Assembly (NCBI RefSeq): GCF_001949145.1
Contig: NW_019091503.1
Location: 616,486-680,485, forward strand
DNA from: Acanthaster planci
Lineage: Eukaryota; Echinodermata; Asteroidea; Valvatida; Acanthasteridae
DNA: 64,000 bases
Reading direction: 5' to 3'
Made by a program: the position numbers and the translations under genes. Positions 13,601-25,662 of the stretch are shown here, piece by piece; positions within the stretch are counted from its first letter, which is position 1, and each line of letters opens with the position of its first letter. Below the pieces are notes generated by a model. It was not told the origin of the DNA. It saw only the letters and a list, made by a program, of their open reading frames with translations, and did no database searches.

Positions 13601-15848
13601 AAAACGTTATTTGGAAGAGTACAACATTTATTATGAAATTTGGGATGAATCAAATGCACTGTTTATTTTGAAGAGAAATTAATGATAATGTGACAGCCTT
13701 GAGCCTTCAGTTGTCAAAGGTTTTTGTAATTATCTGCGTCCTGCATGGTCTGAACATACATCAATACCGTATGATGTTTGAGTTAACTGACGCTAAGATT
13801 CTCCATTGTGGCATTACCCATCAGCCATCTGGACTGCAGCCATGAACATGCTGGGGGGTGGTGAGGATGCTCTTAGGAAGCAGTGTCGGACACCAGACAT
13901 CATTGCTGATGCAGCCTACGCCATCCTGACAAAAGACAGCAGATCCTACACGGGTAACTTTGCCATGGATGAAGACGTCTTGAAGGAGGCAGGGGTAACT
14001 GATTTGGACCAGTATGCCTGTGAACTGGGTAAGAAAGATGGGCAGTTTGGTATTCTAACAGGGCACACCTAAATTGAAGCGTGTCTGAGGTCATACAGGA
14101 ACACCAACACACGTGCGATTGTCTGCCCTATCAGTCCACACATACGCCATTTCATGCACACTGATCTTATGTGACCAGCGCCACAAAAATGGGTATTGTG
14201 GGACATTTTTTCAAAATGAGTCACATACACATTTGAATTGGTTTCATTATATTTCATTTGGTGTAGGTTTGAACCCTGTGGCATTTTGCAATCTGGAGAT
14301 ATATTGATTTTTGCACAGTCATATCATACACATTAACAGAATTGCTCTCAGAGATAAAGCCCTTTAAACACAGGAAGTGAGAAAAGAAATCAGCCAAGAA
14401 GAACGTCTCTTGATACCATAACAATACTTCGGTTTGTTGGATGAATTATGAAAGTACTGATATAGTAGAAGCCAATAAACCAAGAAGTAAAAAAATCACC
14501 CTGTCCACATAAAAAAGCCCTCAGTGTGAAATAGAACAGCATCCTTTCATACCCTTTTTCGTGGAGCGGGTCACATAGATGCCTTTATGTCCGGTCAAAC
14601 TATGCCTTCGAGGCTTATTTAATTATGTTGGTTGCTCTACGTCATGAAATTGCCGTCTTACCTGTTAGCTGATTGGCTAGTTCTTGATACACAGTGACAT
14701 CAAACATTCCATGTTTGTGTATGTTTGAATGTAAATAAGTAAAACTCGAAAGACCAACCTGTTGGACCTTGCAGACCCTGTAATCTGAGCTAGAATCATC
14801 ATGGTTGAGTTTGGGCTGACCAGCTAGTGAACCTTGCTGCTAAGCAGCCAATGTAGCTGGCTAAGCAGCCAATGTAGCTGGCTAAGCAGCCAATGTAGCT
14901 CGCTAACCAGCCAATGTAGCTCGCTAACCAGCCAATGTAGCTCGCTAACCAGCCAGAGCATGTACCATTTTCACCGAAATCAGAAGTCCTCATTCAGAAC
15001 ATCCAATGAGATCACTCCCTGATCACAGCAAATAAAACAATCTGTCTACTGTTTTTCCTTCCCCACAACTCCTTTTCTTTCACAGGCCATGACCTCCTTC
15101 CAGATTTCTTCCTTCCTGACGAGGACCCGGTGGCTGTCAGGAAAAAAATGGAGCAAGCTGGTAGCAAGCCGGCATCCTCAGGAGCTGCTGGGAACCAGGT
15201 CGCTAAAGTGTTTGAGAGTATTCAAGGATTGCTAGGAGAAACTTATGTGGCTAGCACAAAGGCAGTCTATCAGTTTGAATTGAAAGGTAGGTATGCTACT
15301 CTCACTATCGTTTCCTGATTCTATTTTCCAAAAAAGAAAATGTGTCTCTTCATTTGAAACATTCTTTGTTTTAGTACTATTTGTACTCATGTATTAGTGA
15401 AGCTTGAATATATAACAGATGCTTTCAAGAAAAAAGGATTAGTGCAGGTAATTGGTAACGACCGTGAATAAGACAAGCAGTTTTTATTTTACTTACCCAT
15501 ATATTTTTAGATATTGCAATATTATTTGAAATTGCACGCGTCTGCCACATCTTCTCAGGAACTGATATAAGTTTGTCTCCCAAATGATGATATTTTTCAG
15601 GTGATGAAGCAGGTCAGTGGTACTTGGACCTCAAGAATGGCGCAGGTAGTGCAGGCAGTGGGACACCACCAGAGGGCTCCCCCGACGTCACTATGAGGAT
15701 GGATTCCGTCGACTTCGTCAAGATGTTCAAAGGAGAGCTTAAACCCACGGCAGCTTTCATGTCAGGGAAGCTGAAGATGGACGGAGACCTGATGAAAGCC
15801 ATGAAGCTGGAGTCGCTGATGAAGAACATCCCTCCGGCTAAGTTATAG
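7675..15848 (+). CDS. HSDL2: Hydroxysteroid dehydrogenase-like protein 2 (SDR + SCP2 domains)
   Basis: Complete gene, eight coding exons: 7675-7688, 11898-12061, 12385-12598, 12698-12801, 13402-13503, 13825-14028, 15086-15286, 15601-15848. These total 1251 nt (416 aa; the human protein is about 418). All splice phases join. The N-terminal half is a classical short-chain dehydrogenase: cofactor motif TGASRGIG (15-22), NNAS (100-103), catalytic Ser151 in LNLSPPL, then YSIAK (Tyr167, Lys171). The C-terminal half, from about residue 305, is an SCP2 sterol-carrier fold (WYLDLK, FVKMFKGELKPTAAFMSGKL). The last three residues, AKL, form a PTS1 peroxisomal signal. Family role: peroxisomal lipid metabolism, substrate not settled. 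Exon 1 codes fewer than five residues and is followed by a 4.2-kb intron. The Met-Leu-Asn start matches the orthologue's N-terminus. Confidence 0.95.
8040..8200 (-). mobile_element. tRNA-derived SINE
   Basis: On the minus strand an RNA polymerase III A box (TAGTCAAGCGG, 8194-8184) is followed about 35 bases later by a B box (GGGTTCGAATCA, 8150-8139), the spacing of a tRNA head. A T-run and A-rich stretch follow. The head resembles a Ser/Leu-type tRNA but lacks an intact acceptor stem, so I call a SINE and not a functional tRNA. The 3' limit is uncertain. It lies in HSDL2 intron 1. Confidence 0.65.
8930..9412 (+). mobile_element. tRNA-derived SINE interrupted by a hairpin
   Basis: The A box TGGCATAGTGG (8939-8949) and B box-like GGTTTGATTCG (8981-8991) stand 31 bases apart, the layout of a tRNA-derived head. 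A body with TTTTCCTCCCACCTCTAAAACT follows after 9122, and the element appears to end at an A-rich tract near 9412. A second relic with a similar tail (TTTCCTCCCAAATTAATG) lies at 38545 onward. Between head and body is the hairpin at 9004-9121. Confidence 0.55.
9004..9121. repeat. Long imperfect hairpin inside the SINE
   Basis: Arms 9004-9050 and 9075-9121 pair over 47 positions with 38 matches. The outer 16 pairs are perfect (GGAGAACACGTAGAAC). The loop is about 24 bases. It splits the tRNA-like head from the rest of the SINE, so it looks like a later insertion of a small palindromic element or a variant SINE body. Confidence 0.75.
9413..11897. other. HSDL2 intron 1, remainder
   Basis: No recognised gene. 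A 198-codon open frame on the minus strand (11181-11777) is unusually long for this AT-rich intron but shows no domain, signal peptide or splice context that I can support. Confidence 0.4.
14839..14957. repeat. 21-bp minisatellite in HSDL2 intron
   Basis: Five full copies and one partial copy of a 21-base unit (GCTAAGCAGCCAATGTAGCTG). The first three copies carry AAGCAG and the later ones AACCAG, so two variants are grouped in blocks. Because 21 is a multiple of three, the array is open in several frames on both strands; the short open frames seen there are not genes. Confidence 0.9.
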
Positions 15849-16732
15849 AGGAAGGACTTCATCTCGGCAAGAAGTGATCATTCAGATTAATAAGACAAGA
15901 TGGCGTCTGTAGTTCTGTTTGATCTTGTCAGAAGGGGGGGGAGAGCTGATAATGAATACTGAAAGTCATCAACTGCTTCAGTCTTGAATCTTGCGCGTCA
16001 GTGATTTTGAGCAAAAGGTTAGTTTTTGTGTTTAGTTGCATTCCAATCAGTGTCGTTCTGATCTCATTAAATACCAGCAGAAAATTATCCAGTTAAAAAT
16101 AAAGAAAACCCTGGATTCTGAAACTGAATCACATTAAGCCTCAAAGGTACTCATCAATGAAGTGCATCAGGATCATGCTTTAGGTTTCATAAAAATAGCT
16201 ATGCAGTTTTTGTTTTTGGACATACACACTATTATGCTATAGCTGCCTTGTTTCTTCATGCATGAAGCACATTTATTCATGCTAAATGTTTGTTCGTGCA
16301 TAAAGCTTTCCTTGCATCTATTGCAGCTGATTGTGGTGGCACAATTTCGTGGTGTTAAATTTCAAGTTGGCAGAAGCATCTGAAAATCAAGATTTTTCAT
16401 GAACAATTTAATTTCCATTTGTCATTCAAATTTATGGCATTTATTTACAGTTGGATTTATTTTTTCTTAGTGCAAAGCACGTTCAATGCAAAATATTTGC
16501 TCTGATTTGATTGTGCAGGAAGATGCAAGGGTGTTAGTTGTAGTTTCCTAGTTTTTGAGAAATCCAGTGGCCTCTTGATTTTTTTGAGACCTACGAAAAT
16601 TCTTTTTTCCACGTTTTCGTTGAAACCAAGTTTCAGAGACAATTTCTAACATGGTCACGTTCCTTCCACAATTTGAAATACACAGAAAGGACCATAACAG
16701 TGTTTAAAGAAGAATATTTGAGTTTTCAGACC

Positions 16733-16777
16733 AATAAAGACACAGAAACAAAAACTAATTGAAGTGTTGACTTTATT
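16733..16777. terminator. Opposed polyadenylation signals of HSDL2 and the HD gene
   Basis: AATAAA on the plus strand (16733-16738) lies 885 bases after the HSDL2 stop. AATAAA on the minus strand (16777-16772) lies about 390 bases after the stop of the HD-domain gene. The two convergent genes would therefore end within a few tens of bases of each other and their 3' UTRs may overlap. A second plus-strand AATAAA is present at about 16825. Confidence 0.55.
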
Positions 16778-16904
16778 TTCATATAAAATATATTCTCCTG
16801 TGTTCAGGCAAGTTTGCCCATCTTTAATAAAAAAGCAATTAGAAAATATTTAAGGCACAACTTCAAATTTTATTATCTGACATAAATTGGCCCCCAAACA
16901 CGTC

Positions 16905-16962
16905 TAAATTGGCATACAACTTGTAAATTGGCTTTAACCTGTCAATTGGCTTACAACCTGTA
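16905..16962. repeat. Short tandem repeat, 18-19 bp unit
   Basis: Three imperfect copies of TAAATTGGCATACAACTTG-type units, with a weaker fourth just upstream, lie between the convergent 3' ends of HSDL2 and the HD gene. Confidence 0.6.
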
Positions 16963-17168
16963 AAACTCTCCACTTTACCCTTCTGCCTGGTCACCAGGTT
17001 GTCCACTCGATATGTTTTAATGATAAACTGGATCAAGATGATGTCCTAAGTGTGGATCACTTTTCAGGCAATGTTCTGTGTACCATATTTTGTCTCTTTT
17101 CACTCTTGCACCTGTCTTTCCCATGACAAGTCAATTCTTTCAGCATCATTCTCTCTATTTGAATTGTT

Positions 17169-19157
17169 TTAGCTGCCCTCAAGCCTTTCTATTTCCCTCT
17201 CAATATTGGCCCTTGCTTGCACCTCGTACAAGTCACGGAATTCTCTCGTGGCATAGATGTTTGCCGTCTTGAGAAATGTCCTCAAAACCTGTGACAAAAA
17301 GAAATCTGTACAAGTCAAAAACAGCTTTCTGTAAAGTGCTGTGTAATTTATTTAGCTTGTGCACTGTTTTGGGGTACATGTACATGTAGGTTTCACTTGT
17401 TATTTGTACCTTTCAGGAAAAATCTTGATCTTTCTTATAAAGAAGATCTGATGGAACATTTCCTCACATTCACACAAAGCGCTTCAGTTAAGAATATCAA
17501 AGTTTGAAAATAATGTCAATACAAAATGTATTTGAGGTTACTTTTCTGATTGCAAGCCCTAAGAAGATACTGTTCGTTCAGCGATTTCAATATCACAGTT
17601 CGATTAATTCTCGATAGTTTAATCAACAAAATAATGACTACATAAAGACCACCTGTGCTCTAGCAGAGCAGTAGAATTGCTCTGGTACATGGATGTACTC
17701 TTGTCTTATCTGCTGAGCATAAACATCATAATCGTCGCTAGACCATCCCAGAACTTGCATGTCAAAATCTAGGAAGTAATGCTCATCTCCTTCGCCATAC
17801 CTGGCCAAAGCAATAACAAGGACCTTCTAAATGAATTTTTAAAATACAGACTTTCTGCACTTCACCAAAAAAATGGTAACTAAAGAATGTGACTGAAGGA
17901 ATACTCAGATTAGGAGAATCCTGAGAAATTGGAATGATGATCTGGGGAAAAGCCGGCAGAATCATTCAGATAATGACATTAAAATGATGTAGTTGAAGAT
18001 ACTACAAGACCAGACACAAAGAAACAGGGTGAAGAACAACAACCAAATACTTCTACCACAGCTCATTTGAATAGCTTGAACTCAGAGTAGAGGTCTTGTG
18101 AGATCTTGCAATATTCTAAGTAGGTCTTGACTATGACCTAAGGGCAAAGAAACCAAATGCACTGTAACAACATGTCTTCCAAGTACTGCTCCAAGTCATT
18201 ATTACAGTAATCATATTAGAAGAGAGCAATTATTCCTATGAATTACATCCTCACATGTTTGGGACTTGATGTGCCTCCGTGTGGTGAGTTTTTGTCATGA
18301 GGATCAGTTCCTTGACTCGCTGGGTCATGGAACTTGGACTCTCTGGCAGGCACTCGCTGGCAAATGTCTGGAAAAGTTCTGCACTTTGGTCTTCGTTGTC
18401 CCTAGCTTTGGGGTTGTAGATGACGCTGTGAGCACGGAAGAAAGGTTGAAGGAAAATTTCACACACAAGGATAAAAAGGAATGTAGGTCAACTCTTGATA
18501 TTTCACCTACAAGAAATTTATTTGGGGGCATGATTAGGGCAGAATAAGAGAACGGTGGAATATTTGACATGTTTGGATTGGACTGGAGAAATGAGATGTT
18601 CTCCAGAAGCACTTTAAAGGATGCTTTAAAGTTACATGGGTTTGATTTTGAGAAAAGGGAAAAGTGGACCCAGACAGTGACATCTGAAGTGAAGGGAAAG
18701 ATTAACAAGCTGGGTATTACATAATATTTTTCACTAAAAAAAAATGGAAGTTTGATGGCATGAAATCAAACAAGAAAAATCATGATAATGCAACTATTCA
18801 TTAAGATGCAACACCTCAAACTTGTGTGATGTGCCCGACTCAAGTGTGATGTGCCTGTACTTTGTTATGCTACCCCAAACTGAATTTGTCCAAGAACTAC
18901 GAGGGCAGCAAACAAGTCGACACTCACTCATGGAAAACGATGGCCCATCCAACTTCCTCTGCTGACGTTAGCTTCTTCCTGTTCTCCTCATACAGGCTAA
19001 ACATGTTATCGATATGCTCAAGGGTGTGGTACTGTCTAGCGCCCTCACTGTAATGATTTCGTAATCGTATCCACCACTCATTACTCTGAACGGAATCCTG
19101 GCACTGATTGAATGCAACAAGTCTCTGCCATTGAGCTTGAAGTCTCTGATGTGCCAT
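17169..19157 (-). CDS. HD-superfamily metal-dependent phosphohydrolase (COG4339-like)
   Basis: Four exons on minus: 19157-18928, 18425-18255, 17800-17653 and 17288-17169, all phases joining, giving 222 aa. Motifs in order: RQYHTLEHI (His44, His48), FHD (His76-Asp77) followed by VIYNP and DNEDQSA, a THHTEAH segment near 122-128, then YFLDFDMQVLG (Asp145, Asp147) and a charged helical tail ending LEGS. This order of histidines and aspartates is that of the small predicted HD phosphohydrolases known mainly from bacteria, fungi and invertebrates; the substrate is unknown. I chose the ATG at 19157 because a pyrimidine tract and ATGCCAG/GTGAG upstream look like a 3' splice site. An in-frame ATG at 19169 would lie before that site. 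No signal peptide or membrane segment, so probably cytosolic. It is tail-to-tail with HSDL2. Confidence 0.82.
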
Positions 19158-19169
19158 CTCACCTGGCAT

Positions 19170-21080
19170 TGGGGTAGACAGTGAGAAAACGCAAGTTGAA
19201 AGTAAGACTCTGGTGCATGTACAGTCAAGAGAGAGTGTGAAAAATGCAATCCAAATATGGGTCATTCTAAAACTTTGGGGGTCCAATTGTTTCCAATTCC
19301 TGCTACGCTTGGCATATGATTTTTTTAATGTTGAAAATGCAATGTTTCATTTCTAAGACTGAATAAGTACTGCAAATTACCTGCCAAACAAATAACAATA
19401 GTTTGAAATCAATTTCAGTGATCCGTTGTCAAAGTATACATGCATGACATGTCAGGAATAACTGGGATGGGAGAATGTCACGCATCAGACCCCAAGTTTA
19501 CAGAATGACCCATATATCTATGACAGAATAAAGTTAAATTAGAATTATGGAGCTCAACACTCTCAGTCTGGCTGCATCTGAAAAAAAAGTAGTTTATAAC
19601 TCAACTCAGGTTTTTCGTAGATGCCTTATTTGCATAGGCCTATAGCTCTTCAATAACAGATAAATGAGCACCATGGCATGATGATGATTGACTACAGTGT
19701 ACTTTACAAACAATAGGTAATGACAAACATCCTTCTCCTGAATTGAGCTTTTCTACGTATTAGCATTGGATAGGCCTACAATCTCCCTACATGCATGTAT
19801 CCTAAATTAAAATCCTTCTTGGCCCTGATAGTACTAGTAAGCTAGTGAGAGAGGACTAGGCCTACATGTACGTCAATGTAAAGGGTGCATTCCACCAAAT
19901 GGTTGTATTTTTGTGCTCAAGCTCATTCATATTTTGTGATCCCACGGGATTTTTACAATAAGACAAGCCATAATCAGAAGGCATCATAGAAATATTCCCA
20001 AATCCCAAATTTGGGACTGATAGTTTCCAGTACGGGGTATTTCTTTAACAAAAAGCCCCAAATTGCAGGCATATTTTGGATAGAGGCAGGTAGCTACAAT
20101 CAGAAATGAGTGCTTAGTTTTACTGCTGTTTTGCGGGTGTCTTCCTTGAAAGGCGAATAAAAATGATAATCCGCGGCTACCCCCATGAAATTGAAATGAA
20201 AAGTGGTCCTCTGGCCATAATCTTGAAGTTCCAATAAAAAACGGAGGCCAACCTCTTCACGAGAGTCAACAGGCGGCGCTATTTCGGTCCGATTTTGCAC
20301 TGCTTTCTGTGACCGCGTATTTGGTGTAGTGCAACCTTATCCGTCCTTCATGGCCTTCTCTATCAATACAAATTTGACACCAACCAAAGAAGCACTCGTG
20401 GTACTTAGCCCCCTGTCCCATAACTTAACAATATGCAGCCTTTGATAAGGACAATTTTTTTAGCTCGAATTACCTGCAATCGCAGACCATTCTTCGAACT
20501 ATCACTATCGAATCGTAGTTCCTAAAAGCTCGTGCCACGGTTTTGTTATTATATGCCGCCCTCATTGTCAAGAATTAACCAGACGCTTCATCTACTAGAA
20601 TGCGCCCTCAACGTGAAAGTTGTTGTGCCCCCACAGTAGCATTGCTGCTGCTGCTCTTTAAAAATTCACATTGTACTCGCCTTTTTAAATCCATTATTAG
20701 GCCTAGTGAAAAATGAAAATAAATTTACCCTCGCTGATTAATTACGTGTTTTGTTAAAAAAAATTTTAAAAATAACTTACACAAAATTCAAACGTGTACA
20801 TGCCAACTGCAATGTGCAATGTCTTCACTTATTCGCTCCCGTAAACTCCTGCCTTCTAACGGCTGCAAAATCAATACAATCTTATTTAAAATCCACGATT
20901 TTATCGTTTTGAATTTCTTTTGTATCTTAATTTAATATGATTCAACTATTAAGATTAGTTTACTTTCTTTAACTGGTACACGTGCGTTAATCGTCACGCA
21001 GAATCAACCCACGTCCTTTTGTGATCATTGATCCCAATACATGTAGAGATTATGCTGCAAATTTAAGTAACATGTCAATA
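19170..21080. other. Intergenic / 5' region of the HD gene
   Basis: No coding exon recognised. The upstream noncoding exon and promoter of the HD gene should lie here; a CG-containing patch at about 20250-20340, with GGCGGCGCTATTT at 20272-20284, is the best candidate. There are no clear mobile elements. Confidence 0.35.
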
Positions 21081-21254
21081 TAAACCTCACAGGAAGAAAA
21101 ACCTTATACATATATGCAGTACTCGCAGGCAAAAATGAATAAATTGAAATCATGTCCTTTACGCAGTCTTTTTTTTAATAAACAACAAATGTCGTCCCCT
21201 TAAATACTCTTTTCCGGCTGGCTCTGACACCCTGTGTCTGTATTTCTACCAAAG

Positions 21255-22832
21255 TTAAAACAAGAAATCCGGCTTTTCATATCCCAACATTTGGAAGTCA
21301 AGCTTATAAATGTTCCAAAGAGCTCGTCGTTTTCTTTTGGAGACTTGTTCAAAGTACGACTTGGCCACATCGATCGAGCTGTTCGTTGGGTGACTATTTT
21401 CCCGCCCAGGAAAATTAACAATGACGTCAGTCAAATTCAACACATTCATGATGTAATCAGCATCGTCACTAAATGTTTCCAATTTACCAATGAAGTCGTA
21501 GCTGACGTCGCATGGGCTACATATCTTGCTCATTTGCATCCAATGATCACCAAAGTTGGATTCTTCGGCCTGATTGGTCAGATACGCAATCCATTCAGAC
21601 CATGTGACGTTTTCACCCGTCTGTACTTCGCTCAACGTAGCGTTTCGTCGATACTTCTTCACAATATACTTCCCGTAGCGACGTATGCCATACAGAGGCG
21701 CATCACGATACACCTCCAAATTTTCAAACTTGTTACGATACACCGAAACAATACGCGAAACTGGGTTCCTGACGAACATAAATTTCTTGTAGGTTCTCAG
21801 CCGCCATGCTCTTTCCTTCGGAGAGAAGTTTCTAAGAGTTTTCAGGCCGTTTTGCGAGTGCGCTTCTCTGGAAGAAATGTCGTCGATATTCAGTTGATTG
21901 TTTTTCAGAAACATCATGACACGTTTCCAATTACTGCAGCCCACTTTGGGGATGTAACAGTACATGAAACGATGCTTGTCAGACACGAAGATGTGCCTTA
22001 AAGTTCTCAAAGTTAAAGTCGAAGTGTGATTGGTTGACAACTGTGGGTGGGGTTTCCCAAGAGTGCCCTGATTGGATGATAATTCGCCGTGTTGCTTCAA
22101 GCAAACATCCCGGATGGTCTTCACCCTTCTTTGTTGAATTTCTTTCCAGAGTTTGAAACGATACAAGGTAGTGTTTTGTTGGTTTGCTTGTGATGAAGGC
22201 ACTTCAATTTCTCCACGTCTTGGCTGAAAAAACGAAGAAGAAGAAATCTGGTTATGCCAGGCAAAAATATTGACATCAAGGCCTACTCAAAAGCAACCTT
22301 ATGGGCCAGAAACAAAATAACTTTTCCATGATGTTACAGATCGTGAGGTAGATGATTTATTTTTGAAGTATTCGGCAGTTTTCGCAAATTCAAGGGATAT
22401 AAATTCCAGACAACGGTCATACCACAGAATGATTTGAGTTTGCATCCTGTTTGGACGGTCCCGAATAAACTGTGCCGTTGAAATGGTCGATTGTTGCTGT
22501 CATGCCTTCAGTGGCTTCCAGAGACATCAACAACAGTTCCTCATCATCAAAAGTGTGTTTGTATCGGTGGGTCTCGACGTTAGAATCTGTCAATAATACA
22601 AAGTCCTTTATTTTATCAAGAATAATGCAAATTCTGTTGTGTACTTTTTCCTGATTAAGGGGGTAAAATCTTATTTGCAGACTGACAGACAAAATGGTTT
22701 GGCATACAGCCCGATTGCCATACCTTGCACGTGGAGGTGAAACACACACAGCACCACGAATCCAACCACCCATCCCGCTAGGCAAAGACAGTAACATTTC
22801 TGCCGAAGAACCACTCCAGCCACGGTGCTCAT
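21255..22832 (-). CDS. Carbohydrate sulfotransferase, copy 1 (CHST8-14 type)
   Basis: Golgi enzyme that moves sulfate from PAPS to a glycan. Three exons on minus: 22832-22724, 22586-22423 and 22223-21255, 413 aa. Exon 1 gives a short cytoplasmic tail and one hydrophobic span (CLAGWVVGFVVLCVFHLHV), so it is a type II membrane protein. The lumenal domain holds the 5'-phosphosulfate loop PKVGCSNWK (about 183-191), the 3'-phosphate site RNPVSR (about 243-248) and the closing SKRKRRALWNIY and LDFQMLGYE block of the Sulfotransfer_2 family. N-glycosylation sequons include NTT, NHT, NAT, NVT, NLT and NSS. The large exon has no ATG before the domain, which confirms the need for the upstream exons. Acceptor specificity (GalNAc-4, chondroitin, dermatan or HNK-1 type) cannot be read from sequence alone. 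Confidence 0.9.
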
Positions 22833-22849
22833 CACTGCAAACGTCGACT

Positions 22850-24480
22850 GTGGATGTAGAACTTTATTTTACGACCAGGCTTGTGTATTGACATTTACTG
22901 GAGAAAGACAGTAACAAACAAACGATGTATTAGTGGTGGAACTGGCAGGAAAGATAAAACATGGTAAAGGCCAAAGATGAAGCCTGAACAACTGTATACC
23001 AAAACCATGGGAAACATTTCTGAAAAGCTCAATAATCTCTTGAATATCTTTTGAATATTTCCAAGATACATCGAATATATTTTATTTAGAATTATATTTT
23101 TAGTGATCTTTAACTATGTTTTTGGCGCGGGTTAAACAGCTCATGAAGTAGTTTTGATGCCACGTGTATGTTCTTGGTGTTTAAAATACAAGGATAAATA
23201 AATTATCCTAGATAGGCCTATTCGGAGGGATGAACTCCATTGTGGGGTTTCGTCGACACCAGCCACTGAAAACTATTATTTTGCCTGTCAGAATTCACAA
23301 CTTGCCAACTGCTACCATCCAGCATCCGTGGAACGTCATTCAGGTTGAAGAAACTGAACACGCGCTACAAAGCAGAGATGCAAGCGTCTCATAGTTAGGA
23401 ATATAGACCGGGTAAAATCCAATTATTAGCATCAATAAAAAAGAAAGGGAAGAGTTCAATGTACGGACGCCAGTAATTATTTCCTATAAGTGATTTATTA
23501 GCCATCAGAAAGCAAAAACATGCCCGGAAAAGTTCAATTTAGGAGAGAAAATACCAAGTAGTTTACTTACAAAGAGAAACACTTGGAATTTTTCAGACCA
23601 GCCTCATAGGGTTTTTTCACAGTGTATCAAGCGGCGTACGTATATGGAACTCGTTCAAACAGGAATATTTCTCTTGAGTACGCGATAAAAATGTTCACCA
23701 AACAAGCACTAGCCCGGTGGGGTTCGACGGACGACAAACCCCAGGGTTCTGGAGAACTACACAAACAGTGACTCGCATCATTTTGAAGTTGAGCCACCAC
23801 GAAACAGGGAAAACAGATGGCTTGTCCTAGGAGTGTCTTTGTGCAAGTACAATTCAAGTCAGAGAAAAATCCTATGATCACCACCACAATTCTATCCCAA
23901 TAGTAACACTAAAATAATTTCAATGATTAATTTTGTGATCAAAGAGTCAGGATTGCCATTGAAGGTGTAAGTATAGGCCTACATAGTTACGGAACCTTCC
24001 TCCAAGGTATATGTATAGTACATTATAAATGAATGCCTCGCCAGCTTGTTATGTTAATCGGAACCCTGCCACTTTAAATTTCCTGGTGGTGGACTTCTCG
24101 TTAACCAAGTCAAAGAAATTAACTGAGTCACCAAAACTATCACCTACCATACCTGCATCGATGACAATCGCAAACTAACTGCTCAACATTCTACTTGGCC
24201 ACTGCCAATTTTCACTCCAATTGCGCCATGTTGGCACTTACACATACTCAAGTCGAATTCAGGCACAAGGAAGACACACTCGGATTCATCCTTCAAAAGA
24301 CCCATCGCGCATCACGTTACTTACTGCTGACTTCATCCAAGCAAGGAGGCCAGGTCTATTGTTGAAACGAGACGAGTTACGTAATGACATTGATGCCGTT
24401 ATTTGAGTAATAAAAGAGGTAAACGCATTCCACAGGTTCTGCTTAATTCACCTGAAGCCAATCATTACAACGTATTCTTC
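22850..24480. other. 5' region of sulfotransferase copy 1
   Basis: No further coding exon found. The stretch is strongly similar to 30180-32290 upstream of copy 2, so it was part of the duplicated unit and probably holds the promoter. Open frames at 23627-23887 (minus) and 31034-31234 (minus) are unequal remnants of the same DNA and do not stay in frame with each other. Confidence 0.5.
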
Positions 24481-25510
24481 TCCTGTGTTTGTCTTTAAGG
24501 GCATTTCCAGCAACGTTAATTATATCCAGAAATGCGACCGAGGGGTACCCCCCCCCACACGTCCAATCGCTATACACACTCTGAACTCTTCCTACTTAAC
24601 ACATCCCCCCCCGATGTCTGAAGAGAATTCCTCAGATTCCAGTGAGACAATAACCAACACAAAGCAGGGGGGGTTCTCTCCATCTCATTTCTTGCTTCAA
24701 ATGACGTTAATAAGTTGGTACACGCAAGACGAAGTTGGAAAACAAACCAAACCTCCTAAAGTTAGGTTTTCGTACTTTGTTTATTTTCCTTTTGCGTCTG
24801 TAGTAACATGAGAAAATATAATTATTTAAATCATTCCAAAACACAGTACTAATCAAATCAATATCGTTTTATATTTTTCTATAGTCTGTACATGGTTTAC
24901 ATGATAATTATGCATTTGTTTTCATGCGACTCTTATCGTACAAGTATACTTTTTTTACAAGCAATTCCAAACAAATTAACATAATACAGACAGATTCAAT
25001 TCGATATAATCATCCGAGCCAAAAAGGCACAAAATAGTTACAATTACACACAATCTTTGGAAGAAAAATGCCTAAAAGTCTAATTTCACTCAATCACACA
25101 CTCGGACTAAAAATCGCATGTTTCCTGCGATATTCCCCTTCTTGAACTGTGTTTTAACAATCCCTTTGATTTTTATTCTTGGAAAATTTTAAACATATCA
25201 AATTTGTTTCTGTCCCAGTGTATACCCATTTTCTGAGGAGGTAAATGTTTCGTGAGATTTACGGTTTCCTCGAAATTCCCTGTGAAGGCGACATCAAGTT
25301 GTAAATTGTTCCCTTTGGTTTGGTTTATTTCACATCTTCGTTAACATTGCAGGTAGATGAAAAATGAAAATAAATTCAGAGTAACAAGGTACACAATGTT
25401 ACGATATCAATTCATATACAATAAACGAAGATGTAGGATGCTTGGAAAAAAGCCGAGGCCTATACGAGACGCAGCACCCAGTCTTACGATGAATATTCAA
25501 TACGGGCGAT

Positions 25511-25662
25511 TCACAATAGTGCGCCAACAAGAGTTTGCAACACAATGGCCAATCATAACGCGCGAAATTTTTCGGCCCTTTCCAAACGCGCATTGGGTCG
25601 ACAAATTTTGCGCATTGTGATTGGCCAACGCGTTGCAAACTCTTAGTGGTGCACTATTGTGA
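25511..25662. mobile_element. Short palindromic (MITE-like) element
   Basis: Arms 25511-25570 and 25603-25662 are inverted repeats, largely identical over 60 bases each (TTCACAATAGTGC at the outer ends, GAGTTTGCAAC and TGGCCAATCA within). The loop is about 32 bases. It lies in the part of duplication unit A that is absent from unit B. Confidence 0.7.

Noticed and set aside
14799-15022. Repetitive open frames on both strands around the HSDL2 intron minisatellite
   Set aside because: Same cause as the other 21-bp array; they sit in an intron of a fully resolved gene.
18325-18708. 127-codon minus-strand open frame overlapping the HD gene
   Set aside because: It is a different frame over a true exon of the HD gene, whose phases and motifs are convincing.
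21234-22001. 255-codon open frame antisense to sulfotransferase copy 1
   Set aside because: It is a mirror of the coding exon on the other strand. The equivalent frame in copy 2 is broken after 134 codons, which would not be expected of a real gene.
24540-24670. C-rich runs as a regulatory island
   Set aside because: Simple homopolymer runs with no CG enrichment; such C-runs occur throughout the window.
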